Position numbers and translations under genes: made by a program
Source: Crambe crambe
Lineage: Eukaryota > Porifera > Demospongiae > Poecilosclerida > Crambeidae
Direction: 5' to 3'
Length of the DNA stretch: 64,000 bases
Assembly (NCBI GenBank): GCA_963924555.1
Contig: OZ004582.1
Location: 9,519,927-9,583,926, forward strand
Notes under the pieces: model-generated
Database searches by the model: none
Told to the model about the DNA's origin: nothing
What the model saw: the letters and a program-made list of their open reading frames with translations, nothing else
Shown here: in pieces, positions 44,702-57,600 of the stretch
Numbering within the stretch: position 1 is the first letter of the stretch
Layout: the number at the start of each line of letters is the position of its first letter

Positions 44702-46117
44702 GGGAAGCTAGCTATTATTCCCAAAATATTAGTAATAGTTAGTCCGTCATGTAGTGTGTGTGTGTGTGCATATAAGTCCAGACACAATTTAAAAGGGGAA
44801 TTTTTTGTGCATATAAGTCCAGACACAATTTAAAAGGGGAATTTTTTACCTTCTTGGAATCACCAAAGTTTAGTTAATGCAACTGTGATCTAGTTGCATA
44901 CCATAGACACTAAAGAATAACACCCCATATGAAAGTAGTATAGCACCCTATTATATTTATGTCACCAGTAAATGAAAGTAATACCAGTTTCTTGTCTGAG
45001 TCAGTTACAAACCATTTGTTGGAACCATTGCCTTCGTGTATGCTCAATTCCACTTCTCAAATAATTATACCAAACAAACACATGTACAAGTAAAGCAATC
45101 CACCCATCCACAACAAACATCGATAGGATCATGCCTCTAGTATAACAAAGTAACACCCTAGGCATTAATAACATCCCATTATCAAAAATAGCACCCGGTG
45201 TTGTATACGGTATTATATAACTCTTTTCTCTCTCGCAGCTGACAAAGGAAGTGGGTAGTGTTGCTCCTTTCCTGATTCCGTTCATGAAGATGTCCTGCAT
45301 ATATTTTGTGTTGGATCTCCCTGAGGACCAACCCAGTTTCACAGCTGCCTTCGTCAAAGCCCTCCCAGTGTTATCCTTAGCATGGCTAGTGTGTCTCCAG
45401 GGCATTGGACTAGGGACTGGAGATCTTCGGAACGATTACATCACGTACAACCGGCGCATCCTTTGTGGTCTGTTATTTTCAGCCGTTGGTGACATCCTCT
45501 TGATTTGGCAGAGCCAGGAAATATATTTCATGCTTGGGATGATGTTTTTCGGTTTTGCTCAAGGTTGCTATATCTGTGCGTTTGGGTTTTCACCATTCGG
45601 ACTGAAGGAATTTGTGTCGTGTGCAGTTATGTTCCTTGCCTTTCTGATTGGTCTCCTCCCTTGCCTGCCTACAGGAGTACTCACCTATATGGTGCCCATA
45701 TATGGAGCCCTCGTCAGCATAATGGGCTGGAGATCACTTGCTCGCTTCAATCTCAAGGGAGACATCCCATGGAGGAAGATCTTCTCAGCTGTTGGGGCAG
45801 TCCTCTTTGCTCTCTCGGATACAACGATAGCCATCAATAAGTTCTGCACTTTTGTCCCGTTTGAGCGTACTGTTGTCATGACAACATACTATGCAGCTCA
45901 ACTATGCATGGCTCTTTCCGTGATCAATTCTCACCTCCATACGGACTCTCCGTATCCCACCCACAGAGACCACATGTCATGCCCAAATATGAACAATGGG
46001 TACGCCAATGGACACCTCCCCCATCAAACTCCGTCCACTCATTCATGTGAGAGTCTGTGCAGAAGCCGAAATGGAGCAAATCAAAATAAAGAAACGCTGC
46101 ATCATCGTAGCAGATGA
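43672..46117 (+). CDS. TMEM86A: TMEM86 / YhhN-family lysoplasmalogenase
   Basis: TMEM86 proteins hydrolyse the vinyl-ether bond of lysoplasmalogens in ER-type membranes. Exons 43672-43737 (22 codons) and 45239-46117 join in phase to 314 residues. About eight TM helices can be drawn. The YhhN signature is visible as FSAVGDILLIW, FMLGMMFFGFAQGCYI, and, near the end, AVLFALSDTTIAINKF. The acidic residues in these blocks (Asp in GDILL and SDTTIA) are those thought to be catalytic in the family. A polar, His/Asn-rich tail of about 60 residues follows the last helix and is longer than usual. A polyadenylation hexamer AATAAA is at 46211-46216. Intron 1 is 1.5 kb and carries two microsatellites. A or B paralogue cannot be told apart. 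Confidence 0.93.
44375..44391 (+). repeat. Short (GT)n run
   Basis: CTGTGTGTGTGTGTGTGTGTG in the TMEM86 intron. Confidence 0.7.
44614..44699 (+). repeat. (CT)n microsatellite, 43 units
   Basis: An uninterrupted polypyrimidine tract of about 86 bp in the TMEM86 intron. Pure mirror-symmetric pyrimidine tracts of this length can form triplex (H-) DNA. Confidence 0.97.
44766..44849 (+). repeat. Direct tandem duplication of 42 bp
   Basis: Two exact copies of the unit GTGCATATAAGTCCAGACAC... ending AAGGGGAATTTTTT lie side by side. The perfect identity suggests a recent slippage or repair event. Confidence 0.9.
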
Positions 46118-46210
46118 CTTGTACTGTTTTTCTTGTTATGAAGTTGCCCACCCATTGTATGTAGTCAAGAGCACATCACATGACTGTGTTCACCCTGTCG
46201 TCAACTGACT

Positions 46211-46216
46211 AATAAA
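46211..46216 (+). terminator. Polyadenylation signal AATAAA for TMEM86
   Basis: Canonical hexamer 94 bp after the TMEM86 stop. Confidence 0.6.
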
Positions 46217-46645
46217 CTCTCATTGACTCAACTTTTTTTTTTATCATGAAACCATCAAACTGGTCCTTTGAGTCATTGTGTGTATTTGTGTCTGTGATAT
46301 CAACCGGCAACAACTGTTGCATGGTGGTATTGTGATCTGTGTAATTTATTTTGAAGCAAGCCTTTATGTACCTTCTACACATGCATTATTTACTCAGCTG
46401 ATTTAACATCTGGACGATGTATCATCATCATCATCATCATCTCATCATTGTTGACATCTCAACACAAAATGCTTTAACTATTGACTGGTATTGTTGTGCA
46501 ATGTACCTTTTGACCTTTGTCTATTGGGTCATTGATTGAAATGAATCCAGTTATAGCAATAAAATTAATGATGAAGGGTTAACTCCTAGCCTTATACTAC
46601 TAATTAGCTGTATGTGGTACCAATGCTGAGTCATTTACCACTGAA

Positions 46646-46676
<31 letters not shown>

Positions 46677-46809
46677 GCACCAGGGATTGTACCCTTTGAT
46701 TGGGTGATTTGTCAGCTATACTATAATGGGGGGGCTAATCCAGGGGCCTTTTTTATAATCTCCCCACTATAAAAGGTTCTTTCTTTGCTATAGTAATCAT
46801 AGTTAGACC
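46217..46809. other. Intergenic with (ATC)n and a 30-base G tract
   Basis: Downstream flank of TMEM86 and upstream flank of the small gene at 46810. It includes ATCATCATCATCATCATC near 46421-46446 and an uninterrupted run of 30 G at 46646-46675, about 135 bp before the next ATG. No coding segment is seen. Confidence 0.6.
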
Positions 46810-47298
46810 ATGGGGAACAAAAGTTCAGCAAGGTATGCCAAGTGGGAATGGGGTAGTGAGTGCTGTCACCCTCGCAGCTGCTACAAAGTGACCGAAGTCC
46901 GATGGATCAGAGTCCCAATGGCTAATGGTTTTGTGACAGGTGCAGCTGAAACGGGAAGGTGGGTAGTAGGCTTTGCTACCTTGGGTCTGTCCACAGTTGT
47001 CAATGGTGGCATCAAGGATCTCTCTCACGAATGCATAGAGATCATTTATACGTGTGAGCGTTGTGTTCCTGGGAATTGGCAGAGGTTCACAGCTGAGATT
47101 GAAAATGCAGAAGACGGGAAAAGTCTAGAGTGTGGATATTACTCTAGAGAAAAAGATGCACGCCATACCTACAAGCCTTCATCTCTGACTGTGGCAGAAG
47201 TTGAGAGGAAGTTTAATGAAATGGATTCGGACTATGATCTGGTCAACAATAATTGCTCACACTGGTGTTCACGCCTGTGGAATAAACTACCTTGGTGA
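46810..47298 (+). CDS. Small, probably N-myristoylated protein with an NlpC/LRAT-like NCxH motif
   Basis: An intronless gene for 162 residues. The start MGNKSSA fits N-myristoylation (Gly2, small residues at 5-6). Cys18 and Cys19, together with Cys24, could be palmitoylated. The middle (RWVVGFATLGLSTVVNGG, about 55-72) is mildly hydrophobic. The C-terminus YDLVNNNCSHWCSRLW resembles the N-C-x-H-[FW] motif that carries the catalytic Cys in LRAT/NlpC-P60 and related papain-like folds. No clear partner His motif is seen upstream in the usual spacing. It may be a membrane-tethered cysteine hydrolase or acyltransferase relative, but I cannot name the family. The lack of introns stands out in this window, where only the GT14 genes share it. 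Confidence 0.75.
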   Translation: MGNKSSARYAKWEWGSECCHPRSCYKVTEVRWIRVPMANGFVTGAAETGRWVVGFATLGLSTVVNGGIKDLSHECIEIIYTCERCVPGNWQRFTAEIENAEDGKSLECGYYSREKDARHTYKPSSLTVAEVERKFNEMDSDYDLVNNNCSHWCSRLWNKLPW

Positions 47299-47462
47299 AT
47301 TTTTATAATCCCAATTATTTGTATAATGTACATAAACATGTGTACCAATAATTAATATTGCGCGCGCTACTATTGAGATGACGTAATCCATAACAATAAC
47401 TTGCTGCTGACTCAGCGAAATTAGGTGTGGTTTGAGGAGGATTGTTGTCAGAGTTCAATTCA

Positions 47463-49794
<2,332 letters not shown>

Positions 49795-50321
49795 CATTAT
49801 TGTTGCTCCATCATCATTCAGAAGCTAGCTTATCAGTATGTAGTTAAGTAGCTCTTATTATCAGCAGCCATTGTATGAATACTTTTTTTACCAAAGCAGG
49901 ATAGAACCTAGCTATGTAGAATAGTGCAATGTGATTGGTCAGTTCCAGGGGGACCCTACTCCTAGCTCATGCCCACATCTGTACTGTAAGAATTTAGCAC
50001 ACTGGCCAGTGCATATTCTAATGTAATAATACTTGCACAAAATTAAAACTACGTCACAAAAATCACCTAATTGTTCAACAAGCTGATTAGCTAGTGGGAA
50101 TGATAATATATAGGCTGATGTAATAAATGAAGCATTTAAATAATACAATATAGATGATTTTAAAATAACATGTTCAGTATATATTCTGTTGCGAGATCAG
50201 AGAGAAAAAAAGTACAAGAAAATGGTAAAACATGCACAACTTAAAAAAACGACAACAAAAAACAAAAACTGAATGATGAATGCTAGAAAGAGTTTTCATT
50301 GGAGTATCAGTCACTGAATGA
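49795..50321. other. Intergenic between convergent genes
   Basis: About 525 bp, AT-rich, the 3' flanks of NDR kinase and of the RasGEF gene. No gene is seen. Confidence 0.5.
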
Positions 50322-53300
50322 TCATGTCAAAGATGTCCTATTAAGAACTGAAGAACTGCTAGATGCACTCCTGGTAAGGCCTCTGAAGATAGAGCGTCCC
50401 TGAACGCTGGAGAGATTCTTGGTGCTGGAGGAGGAGTGAGACCTTCGGATGCTATTGCGTGGCTCCACCAGGTGGGAAGTAGCATGCAGGTCGTCCTCTG
50501 TGATGAGTTTGTGTCCAAGCAGGTGGGACTGGAACTCAATTACTGTGTGAAGTTTGTATCGATCTTTCTGGTAGTGATGAATTTCCTCTAATAACTTGTA
50601 TACCTAAAAAAAAAAAAAGGGCTTACATTAATGACTTGCCATGATTATTCAAACCTGTCTTCGCTTGTGTATGTTGATGAGACCCCCTCGTAAGTAGTCA
50701 GGGTTACCATCGCATATAAAAGTGAGATCTTTGAGGAACACGCCCACATAAGGGACAGCTGGAACCTCTGTAGCTGCAAGTCGGTCACGATAGTGCTTGT
50801 AGTTGCCCTGGAGGTGGGGAGGAGGAAAGTAACCCTCTTTCCACGTTAATGGGAGGGTTCTACTCACTTTGGAGTCCAACATGCTGTCCATTTCTTTGAA
50901 GAGTTCCATGTCTGCCTTGGGGACGTCCCTCCAAGTGAGTTGTAGCCTGCGTATAGGGGCTGAGCCCAATCCTGCTACCACGATGGCCATCATTGAGCTG
51001 AAGTTACCTAACTCATAGCAATACTAAAGGAGGGGGAGGGGAGGGAAAGATTAATTGATATTTGATTTTCTTTCAAACGTTCATGAGTGTTGTTACCTTG
51101 GCAATGCTTATGAACCTTTGTATGGCTGCAACTCTCTCATCCAAAAACTCAAACTGTAAAATGGAGTCAGCCACCCAGTTCCCGACCTACAGATTATAAG
51201 CAAAACAGTCATGTGAAAGTCATGTGATAAAGTAGTGGTGTTAATTGTCACCTGATTGAATCTGAAGGCGAGTTTCTCTACAGCTGTCTCCATCTCAGCA
51301 TCAACCATGGAGGCTCGGAGAGTACTTGTGGAAGTGATGGAGTCTCTCTGTTGCTGGGAGGATGTCTTAGGGATCAGATGCACTTTCTGTAACAACTCTG
51401 TAGCAGTCAGCTCACAAAAACGCTCTAAAGATAAAAAATAATGTGCTGAAATTTTTAATATCCCATACATACAAGAATCTTACGCACGTTGTGCAATGAT
51501 GCTCATTTGTCGTGCAACTTCCAATGGACAGCTCAAAATGTCTTCCAACCTGCATAGGACAATACACATCATTGATTGCCTTAGGGCTGATACAGCAATG
51601 CAAACTCACGTTAGAGATTTGAGGTTGATCTCGGGAGGAATTTCAGGATCTGGAGGGCAATCACAAAAGAGTAGCTTCTCACTGCCCAATATAGTCATGT
51701 GATCAGCGAGATCTGTTACAAGAGAGTCGTCACGGGAAAATGCCTTGAGGGTGTCTGATTTATGCGAGAGTAACATTTCCACGTGCCCATTGGGAGGCGT
51801 TGCCATCATCCCTTCTGCTGGAGATGAATTTTTAAGCATATCGTAGGACAATAGCTGTCCGGGGGGCGTGGTTTCCCTCTCAGTGGGGGTATGTTCAGCA
51901 GTGGAGATGGAGGAGTCAGTATCAACCATTCCTGGCTCCACAGACATTGTAAAGAGGGAAGGGACAGAATCACTCCAGCGAAGTGGAGTCTCATCAAGCT
52001 GAAATGGATCATCATTATTAATTGGAATATTATAAAGAGAGTAATTACCATTCCCTCTCCTTCACGGAGATCCTCTATGATGTTTGCCACTTCCTTAGCA
52101 ACACCTGCAGAATCAACTTGAATTTTGAACCCGGCTGCATCACCACGGAGATTGATGACAAGGATGCAGGGGTCACTCTCACGAGTGACATTCAACACTG
52201 ACTGCAAACTATGACTTGTTATCAAATCCTGCAAGTGCACAAAACACAAGAAATCAGCATTCAATTCTTACATGATGAAGTCCATAGCTAGAAAACGAAT
52301 ACTAGAGTAATACATTAAAAATTGGTCATTTCTTGACATCAAAGTGCTGACCTTTGTCTTTTCATCCAAAAACACAATCCTCTTATTATTTATCCCCATC
52401 AGTTGCTTAGCAACAGGTGCCCTCTTGAACCTGCCCGAGGATGGTACTTTGACATTAAAGAAAGAACAGTCGTAACCCGGGTTGGCTTGGCAACGCTCAA
52501 TGTATAAATGTTTGGCATTGCGTTCAGAGAGTTTCTCAAACTCAGCTACTTGCGTCTTCACACGTTTGATGATATTCTTTGACTTTGAGAAGCCAGGAGG
52601 GAAGGCTGATTTGAATCTGGACGTTCTTCGCCTGCTATGGCTAGGAGTACTTGGGGAGCCACCAACTGGACCTCCAGAAATATCCTGAATTGATAAAGTA
52701 TTAAATCTTCCATGTAAAATAATGTTGGTGAGCAAGGCTTACCTCAATGTGCAGCTGTAGGGAAGCCATGAAGATTGCTTGGTGGACTGTCACTGGCAAA
52801 TGACCCCCTGTGACCATTTGCTGACACTAAAATGAAAATGATGACAAGATACATTCAAACAGTCTTTTTCATGTAACAGACATGCATACTCACCAGTCTG
52901 TATAAGTTGTCATGGTGAGGAGGTCGGTTCTCATTCTTTTCCAGTAAGTCTACTTTCTCTGTCCTGGGACGATCTGTATCCTGAAGCAGTGACCTGCAAG
53001 TCATTATCACAATGATAAAAATATCACAGGACAGATGCATGAGCTTAATGTCACCTCAAGCGATGAGTGTGTGGAATGTAAGGCCCTCGAGCTAATTTCA
53101 GACGACCTATGACCTTTTCTAGTTCTTCCTTTAGTGATGGATAGTTAGTAAAATCATCAGGGAACATCTCCAACCATTGACCAATCAGATTCAAGATATT
53201 GATCTGTGTGGGTGGCACTGACACTAGGTGAGTAGTGGTTGGGGTGGAGTCAGCTTTATTGGACCAGTCGAACAGGTTTAACGAGTCGTTATACGAAAGG

Positions 53301-54586
53301 CGATGAAGAAGAAGTCGCATAAAGATGAGAGGATGGACAAAGGACTTGTATGTGGTGAGGAAGAACTGGAGGATCTGGTCCTTGGAGGCATGGAGGGTGG
53401 GCAAGGACTCGCTGTCCTGTGGCTGTGGTCCTACCATCAGAGAAAAGCCACCCCAGAGGCTGGAGCAATCGCTTGTCAGTAATTCCACACACTTCTCTAT
53501 GGTAGCACCTCTGAAAAGAACAGAAAAAAAAAATCAAAAAAGAATCAAAAATCATTTTTTCTGTAGCACATAAATTGCTGACCTTGCATAGGTGTGGCCA
53601 TCACTATTGGTACTCTGTATCACAGTGTCTGTCTCATATCCCATGGCAACAGGGTCAAAGAGACTGCACCCAGAAAGGAAGTCAAGGTGGCCGAGGTAGA
53701 CCAGTGTTCTGGTAGCATGGTATCGGGGGCGTGGTCCATGGAACAGTAAGGACTGCAACTTCTTCACCAAATTTAACTGCCGGAACTATAAAAACATGCA
53801 AATACCTCTAATAACAAGGCATTAACACTTCATGTTACTAAATGGTGAGGTATGCTGGAATAAGTCCTGTTCTCATAAATTTTCTATTCAACTTACCAGA
53901 GAGTGACTCATTGTATTCTGTGCAATATTGGCAAGGGTTATGAGGGTGTTGGTCAAGTTTTCTTGGGAGGGGTCTGAGATGCAGTTGGCTAGGAGAGACA
54001 CTGCCCTCTCGGAGGACAGAGAGAGCTGCATCTTGGAGTGGGAGCTGGACACTGCCAGCATCTTTAGCACGATCCTCCGAGGGTCCAGGTCAGGGGTCCT
54101 GTGGGCATGTATGGGGGGACTGGAGGGGAATACATAAAGATACCATGCTTCCTTTCCCTCCCTCTAATTCTCTTCTCACCTGAAGACACTTTGTGCACTG
54201 CTGCTCTCGCTCGTCTCACTGTTAAAACTAGAACTCCTTGGGCCGGAGGGCCTACGGGGAAGCCCCAGGTAATTAGAGCTACCCATGCCCACACCCTCAT
54301 CAGTGGCAGTGCTCATAGCATCTGAGCTGTATCTTGTTTCCATGGAGATATTTGTATCCCTGCGAACCTGATGATTTGTGTTACTGTTTTCGTAGCCACT
54401 ATCGGACTCCCCAGGGTCGTATCCCTCCAGGTACTGAAGGAGGGGAGCCGTGGGAATTCGAATAATGGTACGCAGGTAGTCATTATCATCATCGCTCACA
54501 AGAAGGTTGTTCAAGAGAGAGAGACAAGTCTCCTAAAAAGAATAAGAATATGTATGTATGTGTATGTATGTATGTATGTATGTATG

Positions 54587-54617
<31 letters not shown>

Positions 54618-57600
54618 GTATGTGTTTCTTACAGGAATTGGGTCCCTGGTCTGTAGGAGTTTGATGGTGAGGTCAAGGACTCCTGAGCCAAGGGCAGTCT
54701 TCTTACCCTCTGCTCCCCCGGACTGGTAGATGTTGTAGATGAGAGTGGAAATCAGCCTGAGAACTTTGGGTGTAGTAATCGGGCTCTGTGCTATTTCCAG
54801 CATCCTGTGTGATGAAAAAGAGGTTGGGCAATTGAATGCGTTGGTTCTAGTGGATGCTTACTGCAGGACTTACTTAGAGACACATTTCGGTAGACATATG
54901 TGGGAGATGAGACTGTTTAGACATTCCTTATTGGAAGACAGAGTTGTCATCACAATGAGGGCATTCAGACACTCGTCCTTGGGCTTACTGCCACGCCTCA
55001 TTCCTAACGTGCCTCTCCTTGCCACTCCTCCTGATCCTCTCCGGGTGCTGTCCTCCTTGATTGCACCAGTCCTATCATCCACCAGATCCTCCAAACTGGA
55101 TGGACTCATTTTAGCTTTTCCTTGTCCATGGGAAGGGGTGTTATTTTCCGGCAGGGATAGTTTTCTTCGCACACCCTCTTCTTGTATAACAGGAGGTGTG
55201 GCATTGCTGGAGGTGTGGGCAATGGAAGGGGTGGGGTTTGAGGGTGGATTGCCTGCAGTGAATGATTTACGACGTGATTTGAAGAGAGGAGATCCGATCC
55301 TCTTTATCACTGCCAACTTTGACCTCTTCTTCTTCAAAGGGAGTGTCCCAAACACCAATTCTGCTTCCATTGAGCCCGCCCGAAGACTGGTCCCATCCTT
55401 TTGCTCCTCCCCCTTGTTCAGACTGGCTGATGACGATGGTCGAATGAGATCTCGCCTCTTTGGGAGGTCACTGGACTTCACCCTTCTCTTTGTAAGGCTC
55501 AAACGAATGCGATTTTTCTTGTCACGTGCAGATTCTGATTCTTTTCTCTTTCCTTTTATTTTGGTTCCATTTCCAATCTTATCGTCTTGACTGGAAGCTT
55601 CTTTTTTGGACTGGGGAAGAGGGGATTGATCTCGAGAATGAGAAGATAATTCATCCCGAGACGCAATCCCATTCTGAGGACTTGTAGATCCAATTTGCGC
55701 TAGAATCTCATTGAAGATGGCAACAGTTTCTTCCTTGGAGCGTTGCTCCATGAGCGGGGAGGAATCTGCTGAGAGGTGATGGGGCAGGCGGAGCTGTTGG
55801 GCCAAGTGATCCGACAGAACTGCTGACTCAGCCACTTCCAACTCATCGTCATCACTCTGCAGAGGTTAATAGTGTTTTGCATTTGTAGCTAGCAAGCACT
55901 AAATGTACATTACTTTTACTACCTTTTGGAAACTATCTCTCTTTATCTCTTCCTGTAGAATATCGAATGCTTTGCTGAGTCGTTGGATACTCACATCATC
56001 CGTTTCCTCATCCTCCCTCAATGTACCTGAAATATTTATCATGGTGATGAGCATGGCAATGGTATTGTCATGGCAATGACAATGTCATGGTGGGCATGTT
56101 ACTGTGGTTGTTTTTTAATTCACCATGGAGGAATCTGAACAAGACTGGCCCTTCCCCCCAGGATTACATCCTGAATGCAGTGTCAGCTCAATTGAGGGGT
56201 GGAGCTGAGAGGATCCTGCTTGGTGGGAGTGGACTTGTTCCTAACTAGCAAAGCTCTGCCAGGTGGAGAACAAACAGCAGCTGGGGGATCTTAAGTATTG
56301 TTATGCCACTGACACAATATCATGGTAACAGTAACACAATACACTACATACCAGAGGAACTTCCAGAGTCCATCCTGAACTTTTTCACACCATCACCCAG
56401 CAGTGCTTTGACCCGATGACTTTGCATGATGGCAGCAGATGAGAAAGGTCGAGGAAAGTCACTCTCAGCAAATTCCTCTAAATAGGTCATTATAGTCAAT
56501 ACAGTACAAAACCTCTAGCCCCAGTATCAAGTACCCACACACCTCGGTGGAGATCTGGTTCACTAAGAGAAAGCTCTAGATCATTCTTGACATCCTCCTC
56601 CCCTTCCCTGGTCCCATGTCCCTTCTCAACTGCTTTGCCAGCTCGTATCAACTCCCTTAGTCCCCTCAATGTCTTCTCCTTGTTGTGCAGGATCTCGTAG
56701 TAGGTGGAGTCAATCGAGAAGTCTGAAGGATATCTTAGTCGCTCCTTGCGAATCAATTCATCCTCCTCTGCCTCTTCCAAAAGCTCCATCAGGTTGCCAT
56801 GGCTACGAGAATGTCCCTGGGTCATTGATTTTCTGAATTTCTTTCTAGCATGTGCTCGACTAGCAATCACTTTGGCCCGCAATGTCACCATGTCCACGAT
56901 TTGAGCGAGGTCATCATCACCGCCAAGGGGACTGTCCCACGAGTCCTGTGATCCTCCCATGCCTAAGCTGGAGTCGGGTCGGGATGAAGACGGGCTGATC
57001 GAGTTTGGAGTACCACCTTGAGGGGAGGGGTCCTTACCCCCGTCTTTAAGAGGGGCAGAGACAAATGTCTCACATGCTGATGTTACTAGACGATTCAACG
57101 TTTCTTTCAGCTCCTAGAACAATATTAACAAAGGCATTGACTATAGAGCTTACATTCTGTTCCCTAAAAATTGCTAACATAATCCTATTGGAGTCTTGCA
57201 AGAGAATAACTCACTGGATTGAGGTCAAAAGGTCGGAGTCCTAGCACATCAGAGGACATGATATGAGCACCAAACTCAAGGAGAGAAATGGAACATTCCA
57301 TCAACTCCATCTGCGCTGATGAAAAATGAAGAGGGGTACGTCTGCCGAGGGAAGGGAAATGATAAATGTTTTCTGGTTTTCTGCACAAGAACTCTGACCT
57401 CATTAAGTCTAGACTGTTTACATCAGCTCCGTGCCTCAGGAGGGTCTGGAGGATGGCGGTGTTGCCCTCAGCAACAGCTCTGTGGATGGGCTTGCAGTCA
57501 TTCCAGCCAGCAGCTTCCAGTGATGCATTGCTAGAGGAAGACGGGCAAGTCACATGATAAAGTCACATGATAAGGGAGGGGTCACATGATTAAGTCACAT

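Noticed and set aside
44527..44833. Leu/Ser- and Arg/Glu-repeat open frames
   Set aside because: They are translations of the (CT)n microsatellite.
54739..55590. 283-codon plus-strand open frame
   Set aside because: It lies antisense to exon 12 of the RasGEF gene (54874-55856), whose minus-strand frame is longer and in phase with its neighbours.
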